A DNA stretch of 64,000 nucleotides from Paenibacillus sp. PastM-3 (lineage in GTDB: Bacteria > Bacillota > Bacilli > Paenibacillales > Paenibacillaceae): positions 372,001-436,000 of the forward strand of contig NZ_JARXXP010000001.1 in assembly GCF_029893965.1 (NCBI RefSeq), in the 5' to 3' direction. Below are positions 7,556-15,594 of this stretch, piece after piece. The notes under the pieces are model-generated. The model did no database searches, had not been told where the DNA came from, and saw only the letters and a list, made by a program, of their open reading frames with translations. Positions within the stretch are counted from its first letter, which is position 1, and every line of letters starts with the position of its first letter. The position numbers and the translations under genes were made by a program.

Positions 7556-7747
7556 CTATTTTTTTAAGGTTTGTATTTCTTTACGGATTCTTTCATTTTC
7601 TGCTTTCAGATCAGTCAGCTGTTCCTGAACACTTTCAGCAGCAAGCGGCTTGCCGGAGGAACCGTGAGAATGTCCCCCTTTCATCGTAAACATCATTACA
7701 ATCATCATTATCGGACAAACCAGTACAAGAAGTATAGACCAGTCCAT
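7556..7747 (-). CDS. Small membrane protein with coiled-coil tail, 63 aa
   Basis: One hydrophobic helix with several methionines (residues 3-22, WSILLVLVCPIMMIVMMF) is followed by a short histidine-rich loop (KGGHSHGSSGK) and a heptad-patterned helix (VQEQLTDLKAENERIRKEI). It resembles the short DUF2933-type proteins found near metal-handling genes. The Met and His content hints at copper or another soft metal, but this is weak. It lies 30 bp after the wall-binding lipoprotein gene and before the two-component pair. Confidence 0.72.
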   Translation of the reverse strand: MDWSILLVLVCPIMMIVMMFTMKGGHSHGSSGKPLAAESVQEQLTDLKAENERIRKEIQTLKK

Positions 7748-7777
7748 ATGAAATCCTCCTTTTATATATTCCTGAAA

Positions 7778-8971
7778 TTAATGGCCTGAATGCGGGTTAT
7801 CTCCGGATGCGGGAGAAATCTCAAGCATATCATCGATTTCACTTTGTGCTTCAGCAGTAATTGCGTTGTTATCCCCTGTGATCCATGCGTGGTTATACGG
7901 ACCTTCTGCCGGAGAATCCTTAAACTTCGGCTGAATTTCAGCTGTGTATCCCATTACCGCTTCCGGCATATGATCCTTGCTGGTGAAAATCAGAGGAGCA
8001 TGTTTACCAAGATGTGAGAACGGGGCCGCTGCAATCGCTAGCAGTGTAGAGTCTGCAGGGAGGAAAGACAGGTTATGTCCTGGTGACGTTATTCCCCATC
8101 CGAATCCGGTTGCTTCATCTTTGAATTTTGAAAAAGCGATAGCATTAGTGGCCGGATCCTTCCCCGAGATTCGGGTTACTGAGCCATAAGCTTTCAGTTG
8201 CTCTTCGACTCCTGATGAAACGGCTGACTCCGGTCCAAGAAGGTAAATCACTGCATTCCCTCCGCGTTCGTTCAATGCCTGAACGGTCAGCTCGGGAACT
8301 TCATCCTTGGTTACGTACAGGAGAGGTTCCGGCATATGAGCAATCCAGTTAACAGCAGGAAGCGTGTATTCCGGACTATCCATCGATCCAATCACTACGG
8401 CTTGCGGGAGTTCGCCAGCAACCTTGGCATAGTAAGCATCAATGGCCCCGGCAACTGCAGCCGGCTCGTCCCCTTCAATTTTATCCAGCTTCATATTTAG
8501 CGTATCCAATTGTTTGACTACTGCATCGGAAGCTGGCCCCACGATAATGATCTGAATCCCATCATTTCCTTCTGCGCCCCTAGGCCTCAAACGTTGTAAT
8601 TCCTCGAGCGTTGCTTCAGGAACCTTGTCTTTCTCAAAGAAAAGGACAGGTCCGTTGCTTGGGTGGTGTATAAGGTCGGTACTTGCCGCAGCAATTTGCC
8701 AATTGCTGACGTCAGTAAGCACGACACTTGCAGGCCGGTTACTGCCGGATACAGCCGTCCAAAGGGTCCGGGATACCAGCACAGCTGCTTCAATCGGGTC
8801 AGAGGTGTTAATACGTGTTGTGTTCTTCGTACCTATCCAAGGTGTAGATACCGCGGAAGTCACGGCAGTATTCTCTGCTCCCTGTTCAGCCTCTTTATTG
8901 CCAATTTGGCAGCCTGCAAGGATTGTACTCAGCGCTACTGTCAAGCTGACAATGACTATTCCTTTTCTCAT
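7778..8971 (-). CDS. Lipoprotein with cell-wall-binding repeats (CWB2-type)
   Basis: A 397-residue lipoprotein: the signal ends in the lipobox LAGC (Cys about residue 21). The body holds three segments resembling PF04122 CWB2 units, each with a pattern like EAAVLVSRTLWTA... PVLFFEKDKVPEATLEELQR... IIIVGP, and later PQAVVIGS..PLLYVTKDEVPELTVQAL and a third ending HAWITGD. CWB2 modules bind anionic wall polymers such as teichoic acid or PSII. The C-terminus ends in a histidine-containing tail (GDNPHSGH). It starts an operon with a response regulator and sensor kinase, so it may be the extracellular arm of that system. The ATG has a good GGAGG site. Confidence 0.8.
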   Translation of the reverse strand: MRKGIVIVSLTVALSTILAGCQIGNKEAEQGAENTAVTSAVSTPWIGTKNTTRINTSDPIEAAVLVSRTLWTAVSGSNRPASVVLTDVSNWQIAAASTDLIHHPSNGPVLFFEKDKVPEATLEELQRLRPRGAEGNDGIQIIIVGPASDAVVKQLDTLNMKLDKIEGDEPAAVAGAIDAYYAKVAGELPQAVVIGSMDSPEYTLPAVNWIAHMPEPLLYVTKDEVPELTVQALNERGGNAVIYLLGPESAVSSGVEEQLKAYGSVTRISGKDPATNAIAFSKFKDEATGFGWGITSPGHNLSFLPADSTLLAIAAAPFSHLGKHAPLIFTSKDHMPEAVMGYTAEIQPKFKDSPAEGPYNHAWITGDNNAITAEAQSEIDDMLEISPASGDNPHSGH

Positions 8972-9231
8972 AACGTATCCTCCATAGGTTTTCGTTTGTT
9001 TAACTGCTTCATACTTTACTTTAAATTTATGTGGAATTTGTGTAGTGACAATATAAAATATCCGGTTTCAAGAACTCAGGATGCAGCCGCATTGAGTCGC
9101 TGTAAAATGACCATACAAAGTGGCCGCTTGCTGCAAAGTAACAACACGTGAATAAGTTCCCGCATGTTAAAATGAAGTAGAATTTACTTTTGGGTGAATT
9201 TAACTTCACACGGAAAAGAAGGGATATCCTT

Positions 9232-9270
9232 ATGCGGCTATGCAGAGGCATTGCTCCGTGCAAAGTCTGA
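9232..9270 (+). CDS. Putative 12-residue regulatory leader peptide
   Basis: The short frame encodes MRLCRGIAPCKV and stops at 9268-9270. It has an AAGGG site 8 nt before its ATG and lies about 100 nt upstream of an MFS efflux gene. The MRL start recalls macrolide-arrested leader peptides (for example the MRLR segment of ErmDL), where drug-stalled ribosomes rearrange downstream hairpins. Here the last codons form part of the first hairpin arm. The reading is by eye and no conservation data are available. Confidence 0.45.
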   Translation: MRLCRGIAPCKV

Positions 9271-9353
9271 AACGGACGAAACTGCACGGAGCGGATCTGA
9301 GTTCGTCCGTTCGGCTTTGCACTTTCATTGAATGATTAAAATTCAATTGAAAG
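9253..9353 (+). promoter_or_regulatory. Attenuator-like set of overlapping hairpins
   Basis: Hairpin 1 pairs GCTCCGTGCA (9253-9262) with TGCACGGAGC (9283-9292). Hairpin 2 pairs ACGGACGAA (9272-9280) with TTCGTCCGT (9302-9310) and extends through GCAAAG/CTTTGC (9260-9320). The two interleave, so they are mutually exclusive or form a pseudoknot. Hairpin 3 (9322-9332 with 9342-9353) ends at the AGAGGAG ribosome-binding site of the MFS gene. The first arm lies inside the leader-peptide frame. Confidence 0.55.
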
Positions 9354-9365
9354 AGGAGCAAAGTC

Positions 9366-10383
9366 ATGATAAAAAAATGCAAAACCACCTTCCGGGAGCT
9401 TCGTACCTTCCTGATTTTATGGCTGACACAGTCATTTTCATCACTGGGCAGTGCAATGACTGCCTTCGCACTGGTGATCTGGTCTTATTCCGGAAAAGCA
9501 CTATCAGAAGGTTAGCGGGATGCGTTCCTTATCCAATTCGCTGGTCACTATATTAACGCCTGTATTCGCCACTTCACTGCTTTCATTTACAAGTATTAGA
9601 GTTGTAATCCTGTTTGATCTCATTACCTTTGCCACAGCATTTGTTGCGTTATTATTCTTTGTTAAAATTCCTCAAATCAAGAACCGGAGCAGTACCGGAA
9701 GCATGACGATATTACAGTCTGCCAAAAGCGGCCTGCAGTATCTCATGGACAACCGCGGAATCCTGGATCTGATTCTTTTTTTGGCCGTGATCAATTTTAC
9801 TGCCTCGATCTTCAATGCTGCCCTGCCCGCTATGATACTTTCACGTGCCGGCGGCGGAGAGTTCGCGCTTGGACTGATCAATGCGGTAACCGGGATAGCC
9901 ATGATGGCAGGAAGCATTCTCGTTGCCATCCTGCCGCCGCCAAAGAGCCGGGTTCGGGTTATTTGTAATTGCCTGCTTTTTTCCATGAGTACCGAGAATT
10001 TTATGCTTGCCTTCGGCAGAAGTACTCCTGTGTGGTGTCTGGGTGCTGTCCTTGGATGGATTTTTATCCCGGTTATGAGCGCTAATATGGATGTGCTATT
10101 TCGTACAAAAATCCCTATTGAGATGCAGGGGCGTGTCTATTCGGCCAGAAACACCTTACAGTTTTTCACCATTCCATTGGGGTACCTCAGCGGCGGATTT
10201 CTGGTAGACAAAGTGTTTGAACCGTTTATGGCCGTAAGAACCTTGGACAGTGTATACGTTGCACTGGTCGGTGCCGGAAAAGGCTCGGGTGCAGCTCTGC
10301 TGTTTCTTGTTATTGGAATCTTCGGTGCACTTTCCTGCCTTCCGTTTCGGGCTGACGGGAATATCTGGAAATTAGAAGAATAG
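9366..10383 (+). pseudogene. MFS efflux transporter (MefA-like group) with internal deletion
   Basis: The start (GAGGAG, then MIKKCKTTFRELRTFLILW) and first membrane helix are intact up to LVIWSYSGKALSEG and a stop at 9513. A second frame picks up at YQKVSGMRSLSNSLVTILTP (from about 9502) and runs to the normal C terminus at 10383 with about eight membrane helices. Homologues are roughly 410-430 residues, so about 100 residues (helices 2-4 and the conserved loop motif) were lost with a frameshift. The intact protein would export drugs by proton exchange; macrolide-type substrates are suggested by family resemblance and the leader region. An internal ATG at 9520 gives a 287-residue product that lacks the MFS signature loop and is unlikely to work. 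Confidence 0.78.
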
Positions 10384-10400
10384 TTGTAATTACCAAAAAA

Positions 10401-10436
10401 AGCGCCGGGAGCCTGAACAGCTACCCGGTGCTTTTT
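10401..10436 (+). terminator. Rho-independent terminator after the MFS pseudogene
   Basis: A stem of AGCGCCGGGAGC (10401-10412) with GCTACCCGGTGCT (10420-10432) is followed by TTTTT. Confidence 0.85.
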
Positions 10437-10545
10437 GGTTGTCTTCTGCCGTGGTTTAAGGTGATTTTCATCGTGTTATTGTTGCTGGCCAAGTATTAAC
10501 ATGTTAGTTTTATATTGATTGATTAAAATTTGGAGGTTTGATGGA

Positions 10546-12837
10546 TTGAAGAAACTAGCAGTGACAGGGACACTCCTTCTGCTTATTGCCGTTGCAACCT
10601 TCGTGCTTTTGCGTGACTGGAAAACAACTGAAATGGAGGTTGGAGGGGAAATAACAAATATAATTACACCTTTTGAGCGTGCAGGCACCTTCTACACAGC
10701 CCGAATTACGGGTAACCGCCTCCAGGTTTATGAAAAAAATGCCTGGAAGGATATGCAGATTAAAGGGGTCAATATCGGGATGGCCAAGCCCGGAACGTGG
10801 CCCGGAGAAGGCGGAATTACGGAGGAGGAATACTACCGCTGGCTGGAAATGATCTCAGCTATGAACGCCAACGTAATACGGGTCTATACACTGCATCCTC
10901 CGGGTTTTTATAACGCCCTGAAACGGTTTAATGACACGCATGAGTCGAAGCTATATGTGATGCAGGGTGTATGGATTGAAGAAGAAACGCTGAGTTCCAC
11001 GATGGATGCCTTTCAACCGGACAACCGGGAGCCTTTTATGCAGGATATCGAGACCGTTATTAATGTGATTCATGGAAATGCGGAAATTCCTGCCCGGCCC
11101 GGACATGCCAGCGGAAGCTACAAGGCTGATATTTCTCCATATGTGGCCGCCTGGATTCTGGGAATCGAATGGGACCCTGGCGTGGTGAATCAGACGAACC
11201 TTGTGAATGCAGGCACCGGTGATTATGCGGGAAAATATGTTTTTACGGAGAGCGCAGCCCCTTTTGAAAACTGGCTGGCCGGAATGCTCGACCATACACT
11301 GGAATATGAAATGGCACATTATCAATGGCAGCGCCCTGTCAGCTTCACCAACTGGGTGACGACGGATCCCCTGGATCATCCGGCCGAGCCCTCCGAAACA
11401 GAGGATATGGTGTCAGTCAACCCGAATGTGATTCATTTAAAAGAGGACATTTATACCGGCCAGTTCGCTTCCTATCACGTGTATCCCTATTATCCGGAAT
11501 TTATGAATTATGAGCCTGCTTATCTGGAATACAAAGATCAGCGCGGAAAGCCGAATAATTATGCCGCTTACCTGAACGATCTCAAGAATGCCAACAATCT
11601 GCCCGTCCTCATTGCCGAGTTCGGTGTGCCCAGCTCCAGAGGATTAACGCATGAGAACCCCTTCGGTATGAACCAGGGCTTCCTTTCCGAAGAAGACCAA
11701 GGCAGGATCAATGCCGGCTTATATGAGGATATTATCTACGCAGGCATGATGGGCGGACTGGTGTTCACTTGGCAGGATGAATGGTTTAAGCGCACCTGGA
11801 ATACGATGGATTTGGATAACCCGGACAGACGGCCCTATTGGTCCAATGCACAGACTAACGAGCAGCAGTTCGGCCTGCTGAGCTTCGACAGGCTTGAAAT
11901 CCGTGTGGACGGCAGCACAGAGGATTGGGAAGCAAGTGAAACTCCCCCTCTCTACGATAAGGAATCAGGACCGCTTCAGCCAGACGCTGACGGCCAGGAT
12001 GAACTGCGGACATTAAGCAAGGTATATGCCACTCATGATGAACGTTATCTTTATTTGCGGCTGGACTACAAGAACATGGATACTAACAGTCCCTTTAAGG
12101 CGATGAATACATTAATTGCATTTAATACCCTTCAAGGGCAAGGCAATATGGAGCTGCCGAACCAGACCGGAGTCAAGGCTCAGGAAGGCATAGACTTCGT
12201 GGTTCAGCTTCAAGGAGAGGATTCCTCACGGGTCATCGTGGACAGCTACTATGATTTGTTCCAGTTTCAGTACGGAGACCAGCTTACCGAAGCGTTATCC
12301 TACCCAATCGCAAAAAACAGCGGCCGCTTCCACCCTATCCGGCTCACGCTGAATAGAAAAACAACCATTCCCTCCACAGGGGAAGAATTGCCTTTTACCT
12401 ATTACGAGACCGGGAAGCTCATGCATGGCAACGGGAACCCTGAGTCGGAGAATTATAACTCACTGGCTGATTTCTATGTGAACCCGGATAAGGCTATGAT
12501 CGAGCTGCGGTTGCCCTGGTCCCTCCTTAACGTGAAGGACCCCAGCACGCTTGAGATTCAAGGAGATGTCTGGAACGGAGGCATGCAGAGCAGCAGCATT
12601 ATTGATGGTATAGATATAGCTGTGATAACGTATAAACCCGGTGCTGACGGTAATGCTGCGCCATTGGGGACCTCCTCCGGCACCTTGCGGGTCGCTGATT
12701 CTTTTCCCGAGACTGATAATAGCGGCCAGCTCGGCAGCATGTCCCGTTACAGGTGGGAATCCTGGGATCTCCCGCAGTCCACGGAAAGACTGAAGAAATC
12801 ATATGATGTGATCCAAGAACTCTTCAAAAAAGAGTAA
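10546..12837 (+). CDS. Membrane-anchored glycoside-hydrolase-like protein of the polysaccharide operon
   Basis: About 763 residues, one N-terminal membrane anchor (about 2-22) and a long extracellular part. Residues 60-450 look like a (beta/alpha)8 clan GH-A fold: MQIKGVNIGMAKPGTWPGE, NANVIRVYTLHPP, a Glu in WILGIEWDP (E208, candidate acid/base) and a Glu in VLIAEFGVPSS (E358, candidate nucleophile). Residues 465-740 resemble a CBM9/DOMON-like sandwich (VDGSTEDW, YLYLRLDYKN). I use TTG at 10546 as start: GGAGG lies 9 nt before it and it opens the signal MKKLAVTGTLLLLIA. It is the first gene of a four-gene operon ending in a GT2 synthase, so it may trim, transfer or release the polymer. The exact GH family is not assigned. 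Confidence 0.75.
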   Translation: MKKLAVTGTLLLLIAVATFVLLRDWKTTEMEVGGEITNIITPFERAGTFYTARITGNRLQVYEKNAWKDMQIKGVNIGMAKPGTWPGEGGITEEEYYRWLEMISAMNANVIRVYTLHPPGFYNALKRFNDTHESKLYVMQGVWIEEETLSSTMDAFQPDNREPFMQDIETVINVIHGNAEIPARPGHASGSYKADISPYVAAWILGIEWDPGVVNQTNLVNAGTGDYAGKYVFTESAAPFENWLAGMLDHTLEYEMAHYQWQRPVSFTNWVTTDPLDHPAEPSETEDMVSVNPNVIHLKEDIYTGQFASYHVYPYYPEFMNYEPAYLEYKDQRGKPNNYAAYLNDLKNANNLPVLIAEFGVPSSRGLTHENPFGMNQGFLSEEDQGRINAGLYEDIIYAGMMGGLVFTWQDEWFKRTWNTMDLDNPDRRPYWSNAQTNEQQFGLLSFDRLEIRVDGSTEDWEASETPPLYDKESGPLQPDADGQDELRTLSKVYATHDERYLYLRLDYKNMDTNSPFKAMNTLIAFNTLQGQGNMELPNQTGVKAQEGIDFVVQLQGEDSSRVIVDSYYDLFQFQYGDQLTEALSYPIAKNSGRFHPIRLTLNRKTTIPSTGEELPFTYYETGKLMHGNGNPESENYNSLADFYVNPDKAMIELRLPWSLLNVKDPSTLEIQGDVWNGGMQSSSIIDGIDIAVITYKPGADGNAAPLGTSSGTLRVADSFPETDNSGQLGSMSRYRWESWDLPQSTERLKKSYDVIQELFKKE

Positions 12838-12862
12838 ACAAGAGAGGAGAACAAACCTGCGC

Positions 12863-14506
12863 ATGGACAAGTTTCAACAATTGTTTCTCAAGAAAATGCA
12901 AGAAAAACTTGGGGTTCTAGCAACCGCCTCCTCTGCACCTGAGGGTGAAATCTATCGTCTGATTCATTCTATTAAAGGTACCGCCGGGACTATCGGGCTC
13001 TCTGAATGGTCAGCTGCCGCAGACAACCTGACCGGACAGCTGCGGGATGGATCAGAACAGGAATGGTCGGCTGAAGAATTGAAAGTGCTGCTCCAGCCGC
13101 TATATACCCTTCTTCCCCGTGAAGGGACTGAGGGTGCCTTGGCAGCCGGAACAGCTGGGGAGCAGCCGGAACCAATACTTCATACAACAGTCTCCGGGCC
13201 CCCCTCGAAAAAAAGCCTGATTGTGATTATAGACGACGACCCGGACATGCTTAGAGTGCTTAAAGAAACACTGGAAGCGTATGGCTGGATGGTTATGGCC
13301 ACCTCTCTGCCCTCCAAAGCACTGGAATGGTGTTATGATCTGGAGCCGGATTGTGTCATTCTGGATATCGTTCTGGAGAACAGCAGCGGTTTTGAACTGC
13401 TGGACAACATTCGCAGCCGCTGCGAGGAACGATTGATTCCTACCGTGCTTATGAGTGCCGGGAACAACAAAGAAACGCGGATGCGGAGCTATGCCTCGGG
13501 AGCGGATGATTTCATTGCCAAGCCGTTTGAGCTTGATGAGTTCGCAGCCCGTATCGGCAGGCAGCTCTCCAGACGTCTAAGGCTGACTTCCATGCTGATG
13601 CTTGATGAGCTGACAGGTGCTTATAACAGCCGTTTCTTCAGACAAGAGCTGGGGCGCTGGCGCAGTGCTTCTTCAGCTGCAGGTTCACCCCTTAGCCTGA
13701 CGGTTCTGGATATTGATCAGTTCCGTAAATGGAATGAGGGGGGGAACTATGATGAAGGGGATAAACTGCTCCGTTCCTTCTCTTCTTTTATTCGCTCTCG
13801 TCTGCGGGACCAGGATATTTGGGCAAGAGAACACGCAGACCATTTTTTGCTGCTGCAGCCTGGCTTAACCGTAGAAGAGGCCGAGCATGAGGCTCAGCGT
13901 CTGATCCAGCAGTTTGCCTCATACCAGTATCAAATGAATCCGCAATTGGCGCTTGCTGCGACATACTCAGCCGGTGTGACGGCAGTCAGCAGCGAGATGC
14001 CCGGGGAAAGAATTCTTGAACAGGCTGATATGGCTGTTGCTGCCTCCAAGGCAGCCGGCGGAGGAATCTGCACCCGGTATACTGAGAATCAATCAGGCCT
14101 CGTGCAGGGACAGCCTTTGCGTCTTGCCGTGATCGACGATGATGATCTGATCCGCAACCTGCTTGCCAAACAGCTCTCCGATCTTTCCGGGAACTACAAT
14201 ATGGAGATCCGCAAATTCAAGGACGGAGAAGAATTTTTCAGTGATCCGTGGCATTCCATGGGAGGGCGGTATCTCCTGGTTCTGGACCGGATGATGCCGC
14301 GAATGAATGGTATGGAGGTTCTGCGCAAGCTGCGCAGCGGTGCAGGGAGAGGCGAATATACGATTCTGATGCTGACCGGTGTCAATGAGGAACGTGAGAT
14401 TGCGGAAGCGATTCAGGCCGGAACGGATGATTACTTGACCAAACCCTTCAGTCTTGTGGAGCTTGAAGCCCGCGTTGTCAGGCTTTTGCGGGGGATGAAC
14501 GGATGA
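12863..14506 (+). CDS. Hpt-REC-degenerate GGDEF-REC signalling protein
   Basis: 547 residues, no membrane segment. An Hpt-like helical domain with candidate phospho-His in LIHSIKGTAGTIGL (about residues 30-45) is followed by REC1 (IVIIDDDPDM, phospho-Asp in VILDIVLENSSG, KPFELDE). A GGDEF-fold domain comes next (LDELTGAYNSRFF, LTVLDIDQFRKWNEG); its active-site loop reads WAREHADHF where RxGGDEF is expected, so it should not make c-di-GMP. REC2 (LAVIDDDDLI, LVLDRMMPRMNG, YLTKPFSLVE) ends the protein. It overlaps the HEAT gene by 4 bp. It probably carries phosphoryl or nucleotide signals to the synthase encoded two genes downstream, much as degenerate GGDEF proteins do in B. subtilis ydaJKLMN. 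Confidence 0.88.
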   Translation: MDKFQQLFLKKMQEKLGVLATASSAPEGEIYRLIHSIKGTAGTIGLSEWSAAADNLTGQLRDGSEQEWSAEELKVLLQPLYTLLPREGTEGALAAGTAGEQPEPILHTTVSGPPSKKSLIVIIDDDPDMLRVLKETLEAYGWMVMATSLPSKALEWCYDLEPDCVILDIVLENSSGFELLDNIRSRCEERLIPTVLMSAGNNKETRMRSYASGADDFIAKPFELDEFAARIGRQLSRRLRLTSMLMLDELTGAYNSRFFRQELGRWRSASSAAGSPLSLTVLDIDQFRKWNEGGNYDEGDKLLRSFSSFIRSRLRDQDIWAREHADHFLLLQPGLTVEEAEHEAQRLIQQFASYQYQMNPQLALAATYSAGVTAVSSEMPGERILEQADMAVAASKAAGGGICTRYTENQSGLVQGQPLRLAVIDDDDLIRNLLAKQLSDLSGNYNMEIRKFKDGEEFFSDPWHSMGGRYLLVLDRMMPRMNGMEVLRKLRSGAGRGEYTILMLTGVNEEREIAEAIQAGTDDYLTKPFSLVELEARVVRLLRGMNG

Positions 14507-15594
14507 ACGGCCGTTTCGTATTTCTACTCCAGGTTGTTCAAATAACAGGCCTCATGCTGTTAATCCTGCTTGTTAGTCTCTTGATATACTTGTCCGCACG
14601 CAAAGCAATTCATAACAAACATACCGACCGTTATAACCGCCGTCTCCAGCGGTTACTGGCTACGGACTCTGCATTGCAGGTGTTTCTGGAGACGGGTGAA
14701 GCATCCCGCATCCTTAATGTCCGCAAAGACCGCCGTTCGCCTGTTTTCGAGGCGCTGCGTGTACGCCTGTCCATAAGCAGAACAGAGCATGAAAGAGCCC
14801 TGATTTACGAATACGCACGGAACCATTTTCATGATTACTATGCAAGACAGCTGAAGAATCGTCGCTGGAGTACGCGAGTTAATGCACTCCTGGAGCTGGA
14901 GCTCTTTCATATGGATACTATGCGGGAAGAACTAACAGAACTGCTGGGCAGAACTAAGCCTTCAGATACCGAGAGATTTCTGATCCTGCGGATTTTTGCC
15001 AGCCTTCAGATGAAGGAGGTTCTCCCCTATCTACAAACTGAAGCTTCTTCCTTGTCTGATTCTCAGCTGCTTCAGCTGATATTGCCGCTTCAATCCGCTT
15101 TGCAGGAGGTCATTCTGAATGAATTTCATGTGTATCCCTTAAGAGTACAGTGCGCTGTGGTGGATGCCCTTCGGCTGCGTAATGAGCGCTCCGCTCTGGT
15201 ACTGTCCCATCTGGAGTCACTGCTTGGCAGTGAGGAGCCTGACCTTCGGCTGCGTGCGGTCAATGCGATAGCAAACTTCGGATACATCAGTCCTGAAGGT
15301 GAAAGCAAGCTGCTTGAGCTCCTTCGGACACAGACCGGAATTAGCTGGAATGAGCGGCAGGCACTGGCCCGGCTGATGGGAAGCATCCGCGAGGAGCATT
15401 TTCTTCCGATCCTGCTGGAATTCCTGGGCGATGAATCATATCTTGTCCGTCAGACCGCCAGTGATTCACTTTCCCGTTACAAATCAGGAGGAGAACAGCT
15501 GCGAAGCGCTGCTCTGCATCACCCGGACCGCTTTGCCAGAGAAATGGCGGAAGAAACGCTGGAAAGGAAACGGTATGAAGGAGTCTTCCATTGA
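14503..15594 (+). CDS. Membrane-anchored HEAT-repeat protein
   Basis: 363 residues. One N-terminal membrane helix (about residues 5-29, VVQITGLMLLILLVSLLIYL) is followed by cytoplasmic alpha-helical repeats. Clear HEAT/PBS-lyase-type units occur toward the C terminus (SEEPDLRLRAVNAIANFGYI and GDESYLVRQTASDSLSRY). No catalytic motif is seen, so a scaffold role is likely. The start overlaps the preceding stop (ATGA), and the C-terminal 20 bp overlap the glycosyltransferase start, so the three genes are translationally coupled. It may bridge the Hpt/REC/GGDEF protein to the membrane synthase. Confidence 0.82.
   Translation: MNGRFVFLLQVVQITGLMLLILLVSLLIYLSARKAIHNKHTDRYNRRLQRLLATDSALQVFLETGEASRILNVRKDRRSPVFEALRVRLSISRTEHERALIYEYARNHFHDYYARQLKNRRWSTRVNALLELELFHMDTMREELTELLGRTKPSDTERFLILRIFASLQMKEVLPYLQTEASSLSDSQLLQLILPLQSALQEVILNEFHVYPLRVQCAVVDALRLRNERSALVLSHLESLLGSEEPDLRLRAVNAIANFGYISPEGESKLLELLRTQTGISWNERQALARLMGSIREEHFLPILLEFLGDESYLVRQTASDSLSRYKSGGEQLRSAALHHPDRFAREMAEETLERKRYEGVFH

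Noticed and set aside
15431..15574. Upstream extension of the GT2 synthase
   Set aside because: It would add 48 residues of non-membrane, non-conserved sequence inside the HEAT gene; the RBS fits ATG at 15575.
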